NCBI GenBank assembly: GCA_019747655.1
Contig: JAIEQO010000736.1
Coordinates: 1-34,050 of the forward strand
Direction of reading: 5' to 3'
DNA from: Gemmataceae bacterium
Lineage (GTDB): Bacteria > Planctomycetota > Planctomycetia > Gemmatales > Gemmataceae
Length of the DNA stretch: 34,050 nt
This document shows, piece by piece, positions 9,535-19,022 of the stretch (position 1 is the first letter of the stretch; every line of letters begins with the position of its first letter). The position numbers and the translations under genes are program-made. Below the pieces are notes generated by a model that was not told the DNA's origin, did no database searches, and saw only the letters and a list, made by a program, of their open reading frames with translations.

Positions 9535-9560
9535 TTTACTGACGAGTAAGTCAAATAAAA
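9534..9560. promoter_or_regulatory. Candidate TetR operator, copy 2 (CTTTACTGACGAGTAAGTCAAATAAAA)
   Basis: TTACT-GACG-AGTAA inverted repeat; matches 6894..6920 at 21/27 positions. Confidence 0.5.
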
Positions 9561-9574
9561 AATGGGAAGTTCCC

Positions 9575-10225
9575 GTGACGAAATCGACTACCCGCCCTCC
9601 GGGTCGACCGAAAGACCCCGAGCGGACCCGTCAGCGGAAGGACGACATCCTAGCCACGTCGGCAATCATCTTCGCGCGCCAAGGGTACGCCGCCACCGAC
9701 CTGGACGAGATCGCCAAGGCGATCGGGGTGAGCAAGGCGACGCTCTACTACTACTACGAGAGCAAAGAGCAATTGTTTCTGGCTGCCGTCGATCTCGGGA
9801 TGCGGAAGCTCCAAGAAGTCGTTCGCGACATGAGCGATCAGATTGAAGAGCCGCTCGACCGGATCAAAGCGGCGGTACACGCCTATCTCCGGTTCTTTCA
9901 CGAACACCCGCAGTTCGTTGAGCTGATCATCCAGGAACGGGCCGTGTTCCGTGATCGCAAGACTTCCACGTACTTCGAGCACCGGGATGCCAGTGCCCAG
10001 CGGTGGCGGGATCTGCTCGCCGGACTGGTCCGAGTTGGCCGGGTCCGCGACCTACCGGTCGATCGACTGCTCGACGTGCTCAGCGACCAGGTCTATGGGG
10101 CAATGTTTACCGCCCACTTCACGGGGGGCCGGAAGACGCCAGAAGAGCAGTCAGCCGACATCATCGACATCGTCCTCGGGGGAATGCTTACCCCGGCCGA
10201 GCGGAGGAAAACCAATGTCAGTTGA
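9575..10225 (+). CDS. TetR/AcrR-family transcriptional regulator
   Basis: GTG start at 9575 (VTKSTTRPPGRPKDPERTRQRKDDILATSAIIFARQGYAATDLDEIAKAIGVSKATLYYYYESKEQLFLAAV). Overlaps the next gene by 11 bp. Confidence 0.9.
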   Translation: MTKSTTRPPGRPKDPERTRQRKDDILATSAIIFARQGYAATDLDEIAKAIGVSKATLYYYYESKEQLFLAAVDLGMRKLQEVVRDMSDQIEEPLDRIKAAVHAYLRFFHEHPQFVELIIQERAVFRDRKTSTYFEHRDASAQRWRDLLAGLVRVGRVRDLPVDRLLDVLSDQVYGAMFTAHFTGGRKTPEEQSADIIDIVLGGMLTPAERRKTNVS

Positions 10226-11642
10226 ACAACTCGTGACCGCCCCCGCCACGCCAACCGCACCGGTTCACCCACCGCCCCCGAAACCTCCCGGGGGCGAGTT
10301 ACGGAAGTGGGTGATCCGGCTCGTGATCCTTGCCGCCGTGGTGGGGGTGGTGGGCGTCGCGACCGGCGTTATCCCCGGCCGCCCGAAGGGGAACACCCAG
10401 GCCGACCTGGCAGCCGGGGCGAAGGACCAACCGAAGCAACGGGAGGCAAAGCCGGTCCCCGTCACGGTCCAGCCGGCCACAGCCCGTCCGGTCCAGCGGA
10501 AGGTTCAGGTCGTCGGCACGATGATCGGCCGGGAGGAGATCACCGTCACGGCGAAGGCCGACGGCCGAATCGTCCGGATCTATTCCGACCTGGGCGACGA
10601 CGTGAAGCCCGGCGACGTGCTTCTGGAGATCGACGACACCGATTACAAGCTCGCCGTTGCCGAAGTGCAACAGGCGCTTGAACTCGAACTGTCCAAGCTC
10701 GGCCTGAGGGAGTTGCCGGCAAGCACTTTTGACGTGAGCCTCCTTCCGGCGGTTGTCAAAACAACGGCGTTGGAACGCAGTGCCGCATCCCGGTTTGAAC
10801 GGGCCAAGAAACTTCTGTCGGAAAAGTCGACTTCAGAAGAGGCGTACAATCTGGCCGAGGCCGACTACAAGGTCGCGGTGGCGAACTTTCAACAAGCGGT
10901 CCTCGACGCCCGGTCCACCCTCGTGGCCATCGGTCAGAAGAAAGCCCAGCTGGACACCGCCCGCCAGCGGTTGGCCGACACGAAGGTGGTCGTGCCGGTC
11001 ATTTCCGCGCAGCCGATCCCCGTCGTCGGCCCAGGCGGCAAGCCGATCGTACTTCCGGCGGTGAGTCGGTTCTCGGTGTCCCGGCGGATGGTGTCCGAGG
11101 GGGAAATGCTCAGAGTCTCCCCGACAACATCCATGTCGATCTTCAAGCTGGTAGTGGACGACTACCTGAAGCTCGGGGCGACCGTCCCGGAGCGGCATTT
11201 GGAAGACATCAAGATCGGCCAGGAAGTGGACATCGAGGTCGAGTCCCACCGCGGGCGGGTGTTCAAGGGGCTGGTCGTCCGGATGAACCCGACCGTCGAC
11301 CCGGCGAACCGGACCTTCCAGATCGTGATCGGGGTGGCCAACCCGGATCGCAAACTCCGGGCCGGGAGCTTCGCCAAGGCCGCCGTCTCGACGCGCATTG
11401 ACCCGACGGCGGTCACCGTTCCGGAGGAGGCCGTCGTGTCGTTCGCCGGGGTGACCAAGGTGTTCGTCGCGGACGGCGGCAAGGCCCGCGAAGTCCCCGT
11501 CACGCCCGGGGTCCGGGTCGAGGTCGGGGCCGACGGCTGGGTCGAGGTGACCGGGGATCTGAAGCCCGGGGCGGCCGTGGTGACGAGCGGCCAGTCGCAG
11601 TTGTCCGAGGGGAAGCCGGTCCGGGTGCGGGACGGGAAGTAA
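10215..11642 (+). CDS. RND efflux periplasmic adaptor (HlyD/AcrA-type membrane fusion protein)
   Basis: Single N-terminal TM, QPATARPVQRKVQVVGTMIGREEITVTAKADGRIVRIYSDLGDDVKPGDVLLEIDDTDY, beta-barrel V.RMNPTVDPANRTFQIVIGVANPDRKLRAGSFAKAAV. Confidence 0.9.
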   Translation: MSVEQLVTAPATPTAPVHPPPPKPPGGELRKWVIRLVILAAVVGVVGVATGVIPGRPKGNTQADLAAGAKDQPKQREAKPVPVTVQPATARPVQRKVQVVGTMIGREEITVTAKADGRIVRIYSDLGDDVKPGDVLLEIDDTDYKLAVAEVQQALELELSKLGLRELPASTFDVSLLPAVVKTTALERSAASRFERAKKLLSEKSTSEEAYNLAEADYKVAVANFQQAVLDARSTLVAIGQKKAQLDTARQRLADTKVVVPVISAQPIPVVGPGGKPIVLPAVSRFSVSRRMVSEGEMLRVSPTTSMSIFKLVVDDYLKLGATVPERHLEDIKIGQEVDIEVESHRGRVFKGLVVRMNPTVDPANRTFQIVIGVANPDRKLRAGSFAKAAVSTRIDPTAVTVPEEAVVSFAGVTKVFVADGGKAREVPVTPGVRVEVGADGWVEVTGDLKPGAAVVTSGQSQLSEGKPVRVRDGK

Positions 11643-11688
11643 CGGCGGCACGGCGAGCGAGCCACATTACACGACGCGGGGGTCAGGG

Positions 11689-14600
11689 ATGAGCCTGTAC
11701 GAGATTTGCATCCGCCGGCCGGTGTTCACGGTCATGCTCATGGCCGCGCCGGTCGTCCTCGGGGTCGCGTCCTACGCACGGCTCGGGGTGGACCTGTTCC
11801 CGAACGTCGATCTCCCGGTGGTCGTCGTCACCACCACCCTCCGCGGAGCCAGTGCCGAGGAGATGGAGACGACCGTCACCAAGCCGGTCGAGGAGATCGT
11901 CAACACCGTCTCCGGGATCGACGAACTGCGGAGCACGACGAAGGAGGGGTACTCGCAGGTCACCATCCAGTTCAAACTGGAGAAGAGCGGGGCGGTCGCC
12001 GCACAGGAGGTGGACGCCAAGATCCGTACCATACTGAGCCAACTCCCGGTCGGGACCGACCCGCCGGTCATCGACCGGTTCGACCTGGATGCGGCTCCCG
12101 TGCTGACGATCGCCGTGTCCGGCCGGCGCGACTTCCGGGAGGTGACCGAGATCGCCCGGAAGCGGATCAAGGAGGACCTGGAAACACTGCCCGGTGTCGG
12201 ATCGGTGACCCTGGTCGGGGGCCGGCAGCGGGCGGTGAACGTGTTCATCGACCCGGACAAGCTGCTCAAGTACGAGAACCTGACGGTCGAGGACGTGCGA
12301 CTGGCGCTCCTCCGGGAGAACCAGGAACAACCGGGCGGGCGGGTCGATCAGGGCCGCGGGGAGGTGGTCCTCCGGACTCTCGGGCGGGTGGAGAAACCGG
12401 CCGACTTCGAGAAACTGATCGTCGGCAACCGGGTCGGCCAGCCGGTCCGGATCGAGGACATCGGTCGTGTCGCGGACTCGTTTGAGGAGCCGCGGGGGAC
12501 GAGCCGGCTGTGGGTCCGCCAGAAGGCGGCCGCCGGGGAGATGTCCGACGCCGGGGACAACGCGGTCAGCCTGATCGTCCAGAAGCAGTCGGGCGAGAAC
12601 ACGGTCAAGGTGGTGGACCGTGTCCTCAAGCGGCTGGACGAGATCCAGCCCACACTCCCGGACGACATCCAGGTCGAGGTCATCCGCGACCAGTCGCGGT
12701 TCATCCGCAAGTCGATCGACGAGGTGAAAATGCACCTCCTCCTCGCCGCCGGGCTGGTCATCCTGACGATCCTGGTGTTCATGCAGGACTGGCGGACCAC
12801 GCTCATCGCCGCCCTGGCCATCCCGACCTCGATCGTCGGCACCTTCGCGTTCATGGACGCGATGGGCTTCACCCTGAACAACATCACCATCCTCGGGCTG
12901 ATCCTGGCGATCGGGATCGTCATCGACGACGCGGTGGTGGTGAACGAGAACATCTACCGGCTGATGGAGGAGAAGGGGTATCCGCCCGGGCGAGCGGCGG
13001 TCGAGGGGACGCGGGAGATCGCGCTGCCGGTCATCGCGACAACCCTGTCCCTGCTGGTCATCTTCATCCCGGTCGCGTTCATGGGCGGGCGGGTCGGCCG
13101 GTTCTTCTCCAGCTTCGGGTTCGTGGTCGCCTTCTCCCTGTTCCTGAGCATGGTGGTGAGCTTCACCCTGACCCCGATGCTCTGCGCCAAGATGCTCAAG
13201 TCCAAGCCGGGGCACGGGCAGGCCGGGCACGGGAGCAAGAGCGGGTGGGTGTGGCGGCTGGTCGAGGGGTCGTACATGCTGGTCCTCCGGTGGGCCATGC
13301 GGCACCGGTGGATCGTCGTTGCGGTCGCCGTCGGCGTCCTCCTCACCACCCCCGTCATCGCCGGCAAGGTCGGCAAGGACTTCGTGCCCCGGGACGACCA
13401 GAGCGAGTTCGAGGTGTCCGTCACCCTGCCCGAGGGGTACTCGCTCCAGAGGGCCGAGGAAGTCTTGGGGCAGATCGACCAGCGCCTCCGCGGCCTCCGC
13501 GGGGTGACCCACACCTACCTGGTGATCGGGGACACCAGCGGGCGGGTGACCAAGGGCCAGGGGGACGTGACCAAGGGGACCATCTACGTCCGCATCACCG
13601 ACCTGGAGAAGCGGAAGTTCATCCCGTCCGTCCGGGGCGTGGACCCGGACGGGGCTCTCGGGCACGTCCTGAAGGAGGTCGGGTCCGGACGCCAGGAGTT
13701 CACCCAGTTCGAGGTGATGGACGACGCCCGGGCGATCCTGGCCGACTACCCGGACCTGCGGGCGGCCGTCCAGGACGTGTCGGCGTTCCAGGGCACCGGG
13801 TTCCGGCAGGTGGAGATCGACTTCAACCTGAGCGGCCCGGACATGGACAAGTTGGAGAAGTACTCGGACGAGATCTCGGCGTGGATGACCGCCCAGGGGT
13901 ATTTTGTCGATATCGACACCAGTCTGTCGCTCCGCAAGCCGGAACTCCGCATCCGCCCGGACCGGGAGCGGCTCTCCGACCTGGGGGTGTCGCTCGACGC
14001 CGTCTCGACCACAACCAACGTCATGGTCGGCGGGCTGCCGGTGACGAAGTACAAGGAGGCGGGTGAGCAGTACGACGTGTGGCTCCGGGCCGACCGCCAG
14101 TACCGGGACGACGCGGACACGATCGCCCGGCTGACGGTCCCCTCGACGAAGGCCGCCAACGGCGTGGTCCGGGTCGGGAGCGTGGCCCGGATCGAGAAGG
14201 CTCTGGGGCCGAACTCGATCGACCGGTTCGGCCGCCAGCGGCAGGTGGTCGTCTCGGCCAACCTGCAAGGGAAGTCGCTCGGGGAGGCGGTCGAGGCCCT
14301 GTCGGCCCACGTCAAGGAGATGAACCTGCCGCCCGAGTACCGGTGGGAGTTCATCGGCCGGGCCAAGACGATGAACGAGTCGAACGCCAACTTCCTGATC
14401 GCGTTCGTCCTCGCCTTCGTCTTCATGTACATGATCCTGGCCGGCCAGTTCGAGAGCTACATCCAGCCGATCACCATCCTGGCGGCGCTGCCGCTGACCA
14501 TCCCGTTCGCCCTGCTGTCCCTCTGGCTCCTCCAGACGAACCTGGACATCTACGCCATGTTCGGGCTGTTCATGCTGTTCGGGATTGTGAAGAAGAACGG

Positions 14601-15027
14601 CATCTTGCAGGTGGACTACACGAACGTGCTGCGGGGCCGAGGGGTGCCGCGGGAGGAGGCGATCCTGGAGGCGAACGCCACCCGGCTGCGGCCGATCATG
14701 ATGACCACGCTGATGCTCCTTGCCGCGATGGTGCCGATGGCCCTCGGCCAAGGTCCGGGGGCGTCCACCCGGTCGGGGATGGCGAAGCTCATCCTCGGCG
14801 GGCAGGCTCTCTCACTCCTCCTGACCCTGCTCGTTACCCCGGTCGCGTACTCGTTGTGGGACGACTTCGCCCTCTTCGCCGGGCGGGTGTGGCGGCGGCT
14901 GTTCCCCCGCCAGGAGAGCCGCACTTCCGACCCCGTCGAAATCGAGACAGGAGACGGTATTGATTCGCCTCCGCTCGTTGCCGCTTCCACCGACGGGGGT
15001 GCCGGACATGGTCGAGAACACCGCTAA
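11689..15027 (+). CDS. HAE1-type RND efflux transporter (AcrB/MexB-like)
   Basis: 1112 aa; MSLYEICIRRPVFTVMLMAAPVVLGVASYARLGVDLFPNVDLPVVVVTT, TM4 proton-relay motif GIVIDDAVVVNENIYR, GRFFSSFGFVVAFSLFLSMVVSFTLTPMLCAKML. Confidence 0.95.
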   Translation: MSLYEICIRRPVFTVMLMAAPVVLGVASYARLGVDLFPNVDLPVVVVTTTLRGASAEEMETTVTKPVEEIVNTVSGIDELRSTTKEGYSQVTIQFKLEKSGAVAAQEVDAKIRTILSQLPVGTDPPVIDRFDLDAAPVLTIAVSGRRDFREVTEIARKRIKEDLETLPGVGSVTLVGGRQRAVNVFIDPDKLLKYENLTVEDVRLALLRENQEQPGGRVDQGRGEVVLRTLGRVEKPADFEKLIVGNRVGQPVRIEDIGRVADSFEEPRGTSRLWVRQKAAAGEMSDAGDNAVSLIVQKQSGENTVKVVDRVLKRLDEIQPTLPDDIQVEVIRDQSRFIRKSIDEVKMHLLLAAGLVILTILVFMQDWRTTLIAALAIPTSIVGTFAFMDAMGFTLNNITILGLILAIGIVIDDAVVVNENIYRLMEEKGYPPGRAAVEGTREIALPVIATTLSLLVIFIPVAFMGGRVGRFFSSFGFVVAFSLFLSMVVSFTLTPMLCAKMLKSKPGHGQAGHGSKSGWVWRLVEGSYMLVLRWAMRHRWIVVAVAVGVLLTTPVIAGKVGKDFVPRDDQSEFEVSVTLPEGYSLQRAEEVLGQIDQRLRGLRGVTHTYLVIGDTSGRVTKGQGDVTKGTIYVRITDLEKRKFIPSVRGVDPDGALGHVLKEVGSGRQEFTQFEVMDDARAILADYPDLRAAVQDVSAFQGTGFRQVEIDFNLSGPDMDKLEKYSDEISAWMTAQGYFVDIDTSLSLRKPELRIRPDRERLSDLGVSLDAVSTTTNVMVGGLPVTKYKEAGEQYDVWLRADRQYRDDADTIARLTVPSTKAANGVVRVGSVARIEKALGPNSIDRFGRQRQVVVSANLQGKSLGEAVEALSAHVKEMNLPPEYRWEFIGRAKTMNESNANFLIAFVLAFVFMYMILAGQFESYIQPITILAALPLTIPFALLSLWLLQTNLDIYAMFGLFMLFGIVKKNGILQVDYTNVLRGRGVPREEAILEANATRLRPIMMTTLMLLAAMVPMALGQGPGASTRSGMAKLILGGQALSLLLTLLVTPVAYSLWDDFALFAGRVWRRLFPRQESRTSDPVEIETGDGIDSPPLVAASTDGGAGHGREHR

Positions 15028-15166
15028 CGTCCTCAAGGGATGGCCCCGGCGGCGCTCGGCACCCGCCCCCGGAACGATCCAGGAGGAGTTCGACCGAGCC
15101 GTTCGGGAGGAGGCCCTGCTCTGGGGCGAACCTCTCGATGAGCCTCTGGGCGGGAAGGAGCCTGCC

Positions 15167-16348
15167 GTGCGACTGCAAGTGCTGATCGGGGTCGTGGCGC
15201 TCGCGACCGGGTGTGTTGCCGGGCGGTCGTACCCGCCCCCAGACCTGCCCGCCAACGCCCACCTGATCCCCGCCGATACGCCCGCCGCACCGCCGGTTCG
15301 TCCGGCGCGGTCGGCGCTCGTTCTGTCCGGCGGGGGCGCTCACGGCGCGTTCACCGCCGGTGTCCTGAAAGGCTGGTCGGAGTCCGGCACCCGGCCGCAG
15401 TTCGACGTGGTGACCGGGGTCAGCACCGGGGCGCTGATTGCACCGCTCGCCTTCCTCGGCCCGGAGTACGACGGGGAGTTGGAGACCTTCTACACGACCA
15501 CCCGGGACCGGGACGTGTTCCGCCGCCGGCCGCTTCCCGCCGTCCTCTGGACGGACTCCCTGGCCGACCCGACGCCGCTCCGGGCGCGGATCAAGGCGGT
15601 GGCGACCCCGGAACTCCTCGACCGGGTGGCCGCCGAACACCGGAAGGGGCGGCGGCTTTACGTCGGGACGACCGACCTGGACACGAAGAGCCAGGTCATC
15701 TGGGATCTCGGCGCGGTTGCGGCGGGGGCCGACCCCGGCCGCCGCGAGTTGTTCTGCGACGTGATCCTGGCGTCCTGCTCGGTCCCGGCGGTGTTTCCGC
15801 CGGTGGCCATCGACGTGGAGGTGGACGGATGCCGGCACACGGAGTTGCACGTGGACGGTGGGGTGAGCCGGTCGGCCTTTCTGCCCCCAGCAGCCCTCGG
15901 GGTGGGGCCGGCCGGGGAGGTCGATCCGTCCGCCCCACGGGCCGACGTGTACGTCATCCTGGCCGGCAACCTCGCCCCCCGTCACGGCCCGGTCGAGCGG
16001 CGGCTGGTGCGGGTGTCCGGGGAGGCGCTAGCCGGGGTGCTGCACGCCCGCGAAGAGGGGGACCTGCTGCGGCTGTACCTGCTGGCCCGGCACGCCGGGG
16101 CCGGGTTCCACCTCGCGGCGGTCCCCGCCGACCTCAAAGCGGACGGTCTTGCCCTGGGGTTCGACCCGCAGGCGATGGGGCGGCTGTTCGAGGCCGGGTC
16201 CGAGGCCGGGCGCACCGGCCGGTGGCGGGTTCTACCCCCCGGCCTCGGGCCGGGGGAGCGGCCGGTGCCCCGGGAGGGGACGCGGTTGAAGACCGTGGTC
16301 CGCGTCCCGGCCGGCGGGAAAGACGCTTCCGGCCCGCAGGGGGATTGA
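15167..16348 (+). CDS. Patatin-like phospholipase, predicted lipoprotein
   Basis: GTG start at 15167 with GGAAGGAG just upstream gives MRLQVLIGVVALATGC (lipobox). LVLSGGGAHGAFTAGVLKG, GVSTGALIAPLAFLG (Ser motif), DGGVSRSAF (DGG). An upstream in-frame start at 15008 is possible. Confidence 0.85.
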   Translation: MRLQVLIGVVALATGCVAGRSYPPPDLPANAHLIPADTPAAPPVRPARSALVLSGGGAHGAFTAGVLKGWSESGTRPQFDVVTGVSTGALIAPLAFLGPEYDGELETFYTTTRDRDVFRRRPLPAVLWTDSLADPTPLRARIKAVATPELLDRVAAEHRKGRRLYVGTTDLDTKSQVIWDLGAVAAGADPGRRELFCDVILASCSVPAVFPPVAIDVEVDGCRHTELHVDGGVSRSAFLPPAALGVGPAGEVDPSAPRADVYVILAGNLAPRHGPVERRLVRVSGEALAGVLHAREEGDLLRLYLLARHAGAGFHLAAVPADLKADGLALGFDPQAMGRLFEAGSEAGRTGRWRVLPPGLGPGERPVPREGTRLKTVVRVPAGGKDASGPQGD

Positions 16349-16382
16349 CTCCCCGTCGAGGAATTCGCCAGAGGACGCAGCA

Positions 16383-16733
16383 ATGGACGAGCAACCAAGT
16401 GTCGGTAGAAAGGCCGTGCGCTCGATGCGACGGGTCGTCCGCTATTGCGGGACGGAGCCGCTGCCGCTCCGGGTCGCGGTTGCGGTGGCAATCGCCGCCC
16501 GCCACGTCGGTGGTAGTGTGGCCGTCGGATACCGAGACCGGTGGTGTGACGGGCAGGACCCCTCCGAACTCTTCCTGCTCGGGGTTGACGCGGGGAGCGA
16601 TCTGACCCTTGAAGCCACGGGCGCCCGGGCCGGAGAGTTGCTCGATGAAATCCAGCGGGTCCTGGAGCACTCCGCCACCCCGGCCACTTCCCGTGAAAGT
16701 GATCTAGACTCCACCGGCCCTGATCCGGGCTGA
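16383..16733 (+). CDS. HPr-like fold protein lacking the catalytic His (degenerate PTS phosphocarrier homologue)
   Basis: MRRVVRYCGTEPLPLRVAVAVAIAARHVGGSVAVGYRDRWCDGQDPSELFLLGVDAGSDLTLEATGARAGELLDEIQRVLE aligns by eye along the whole HPr domain; the GLHxRPA motif is replaced by PLPLRVA. Confidence 0.55.
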   Translation: MDEQPSVGRKAVRSMRRVVRYCGTEPLPLRVAVAVAIAARHVGGSVAVGYRDRWCDGQDPSELFLLGVDAGSDLTLEATGARAGELLDEIQRVLEHSATPATSRESDLDSTGPDPG

Positions 16734-16802
16734 GCGCCAGACCTGGGTCCGCGGTGTTCTCGCCCGGTACCTCAGACGGTTCAGTACCCCAGGAGCACCG
16801 GA

Positions 16803-17681
16803 ATGAGTCTCGCCCGCGTGGCGGTCTCGGCCTGTCTGAACGGACTCGCGACGTTCTCCCCGACCTGTGCGGGCCGGTTCGCATACACCCTCTTCTGTCG
16901 GCCCCCGCGCACCAACCCAGGCCGCGGACCGGCGGCCCGACTTCCCGGTGCCGCCCGGGGTGTTCTCGGCGCGGCGGAAGTGATGTCCGTCCCGCACCCC
17001 GGGGGCCTGTTGCGAGCCTATCACTGGGGCCCCCCCGAGGCCCGGCGGCGGGTTCTGCTCGTCCACGGATGGGGCGGCCGGGCGTCGCACATGGTCGCGT
17101 TCGCCCGTACGTTGGCCGCATCGGGGCTCGGCGTCGTGGCCTACGACGCACCAGCCCACGGCGACTCGACGGGGCGGCGGGCCGACCTGCCGGGCGGGGC
17201 AGAAGCGTTGCGTGCGGTGAGTGACGTGTTGGGGCCGTTCGAGGCCGCCATCACCCACTCGTTCGGCGGGATGGTGGCGGCGCTCGCCGCCGAGGGCGGG
17301 CCGCCGTTGACCGGGAGGGTCGGGTTCGGCTCCCTCGTTCTTGTATCGCCACCGGCCCGCCTGGGCGACCTGATGCGGTGGTTCGGGTCGGGGGCCGGGT
17401 TGTCGGCGCGGACGATCCGGGGGATGCGGGAGTACGTTGCCAAGCGGGCGGGGAGGGCGGTGGCCGAGTTCGACACCGGGGCGCTGCTCCGGGGTAACGT
17501 CCGCCGGCTGCTCGTGATCCACGACGAGGACGATCCGGAGGTCCCGTTCGCGGACGGCAAGGCGGTGGCGGGGTCGGCGGGCGGCGAGTTGGTGGCGACC
17601 CGCCGCCTCGGCCACCGGCGGGTGCTGGTGGCCCCCGAGGTGGCACGGGCTGCGGCCGAGTTCGTGCTTGCCTCGCGGTGA
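16803..17681 (+). CDS. Alpha/beta hydrolase
   Basis: RVLLVHGWGGRASHMVAFARTLAASGLGVVAYDAPAHGDSTGRRADLPGGAEALRAV...THSFGGMVAAL...LVIHDEDDPEVPF...LGHRRVL. Confidence 0.85.
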   Translation: MSLARVAVSACLNGLATFSPTCAGRFAYTLFCRPPRTNPGRGPAARLPGAARGVLGAAEVMSVPHPGGLLRAYHWGPPEARRRVLLVHGWGGRASHMVAFARTLAASGLGVVAYDAPAHGDSTGRRADLPGGAEALRAVSDVLGPFEAAITHSFGGMVAALAAEGGPPLTGRVGFGSLVLVSPPARLGDLMRWFGSGAGLSARTIRGMREYVAKRAGRAVAEFDTGALLRGNVRRLLVIHDEDDPEVPFADGKAVAGSAGGELVATRRLGHRRVLVAPEVARAAAEFVLASR

Positions 17682-17777
17682 GGCATACCCCGTCGGGGTG
17701 CCCGACGGCCGCCGGGGCGGCCCGAAGTCGCAGGCCGGGTCGGGTGTGGCTCGGTTGACCGACGCAGCGGGGTGGAT

Positions 17778-17829
17778 GCCGCAGGTGCCAGGGTAGGCGG
17801 CGCGGGATTGCCCACCCGGCACCTGCGGC
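17778..17829. terminator. Strong hairpin (GCCGCAGGTGCC / GGCACCTGCGGC, 12-bp perfect arms plus inner GGGT/ACCC)
   Basis: Read directly; lies in the gap between the hydrolase and the HlyD-ABC operon. Confidence 0.45.
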
Positions 17830-17951
17830 GTTCCGGGTCACACGCCCGGAAGGGGGATTATCTCACCGCGAGGATTTCGGTGAGACCAGGTTACCGGCAC
17901 GCATCGCGCGTGCATCCTTGCGGCGAGACAGGGGCTCGATATCTCCGGGGA

Positions 17952-19022
17952 ATGGTCATGACGAGGCGGACATGGATCGTGGTGGTGGTCTTGCTCGGGG
18001 GAGGCTTTGTTGCCTACCTCGGGTGGAAGGCGCTCCGGCCCGCGAAGCTGCCGGACGGGTTCGCCAGCAGCAACGGCCGCATCGAGGCGGTCGAGATTGA
18101 TGTCGCAGCGAAGACTGCCGGTCGCGTCACAGAAATCTTGGTGGATGAGGGCGATTTCGTCGTCGCAGGCCAACTCCTCGCCCGGATGGAGACGGACGGG
18201 CTCACGGCTCAACTCAACGAGGCCGAAGCGGAGTTCCGCCGAGCGAAAAGCATGGTAGAGACTGCCCGGAGTAACGTTTTGCAGCGAGAGAGCGAGAAGG
18301 CGGCGGCGTTGTCGGTCGTCAAGCAGCGGGAGGCCGAACTCGAGCTCGCACGTAAGCAGTTGGACCGGGTCGAGAAACTAGCTCTAGAAAACGCAACATC
18401 CGCCGAAGCACGAGATCTTCGACGTGCCACCCACTACGGTGCAGAAGCGACGGTGCAAGCAGCTAGGGCGAATGTTGCTGCCGCCACCGCCGCCATCTCG
18501 ACGGCCAAGTCGCAGATTATCCAGGCCGAAGCATATGTCGAAGCGGCGAAGGCCAGGATCGAACGACTCAAGGTGGATATCAACGACTGCACGTTGAAGG
18601 CACCACGCGACGGCCGCGTGCAGTACCGGATCACCCAGCCGGGGGAGGTGTTGAGCACGGGCGGGAAGGTGCTGAACATGGTCGATCTCGGCGACGTGTA
18701 CATGACATTCTTCCTGCCGACCGCCGAGGCCGGCCGGGTCCGTCTGGGGGCCGAGGTCCACCTCGTGCTGGACGCCGCCCCGCAGTACGTCGTCCCGGCC
18801 CGGGTGTCCTACGTCGCCGACGTCGCCCAGTTCACCCCCAAGACCGTGGAGACGGCCGACGAGCGGCAGAAGCTGATGTTCCGAGTCAAGGCCCGGATCG
18901 ACCCGGACCTCCTCAAGAAGTACATCAAGAGCGTCAAGACCGGACTGCCGGGGGTGGCGTTCGTGCAACTCGATCCGCAGGCCGAGTGGCCGGCCAACCT
19001 GCGCATGAGGCTCCCGGAATGA
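17952..19022 (+). CDS. HlyD-family membrane fusion protein of ABC exporter (YhiI/YbhG-like)
   Basis: [81 protein letters not shown]; coiled coil; [43 protein letters not shown]. Confidence 0.9.
   Translation: MVMTRRTWIVVVVLLGGGFVAYLGWKALRPAKLPDGFASSNGRIEAVEIDVAAKTAGRVTEILVDEGDFVVAGQLLARMETDGLTAQLNEAEAEFRRAKSMVETARSNVLQRESEKAAALSVVKQREAELELARKQLDRVEKLALENATSAEARDLRRATHYGAEATVQAARANVAAATAAISTAKSQIIQAEAYVEAAKARIERLKVDINDCTLKAPRDGRVQYRITQPGEVLSTGGKVLNMVDLGDVYMTFFLPTAEAGRVRLGAEVHLVLDAAPQYVVPARVSYVADVAQFTPKTVETADERQKLMFRVKARIDPDLLKKYIKSVKTGLPGVAFVQLDPQAEWPANLRMRLPE

Noticed and set aside
9065-9574. N-terminal extension of the 386-aa TetR ORF
   Set aside because: Covers the promoter/operator region and contains no domain; the GTG at 9575 begins a normal TetR protein.
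11683-14751. 1022-aa minus-strand ORF
   Set aside because: Antisense shadow of the RND transporter; low-complexity R/H/P/D/G-rich translation typical of high-GC complementary frames.
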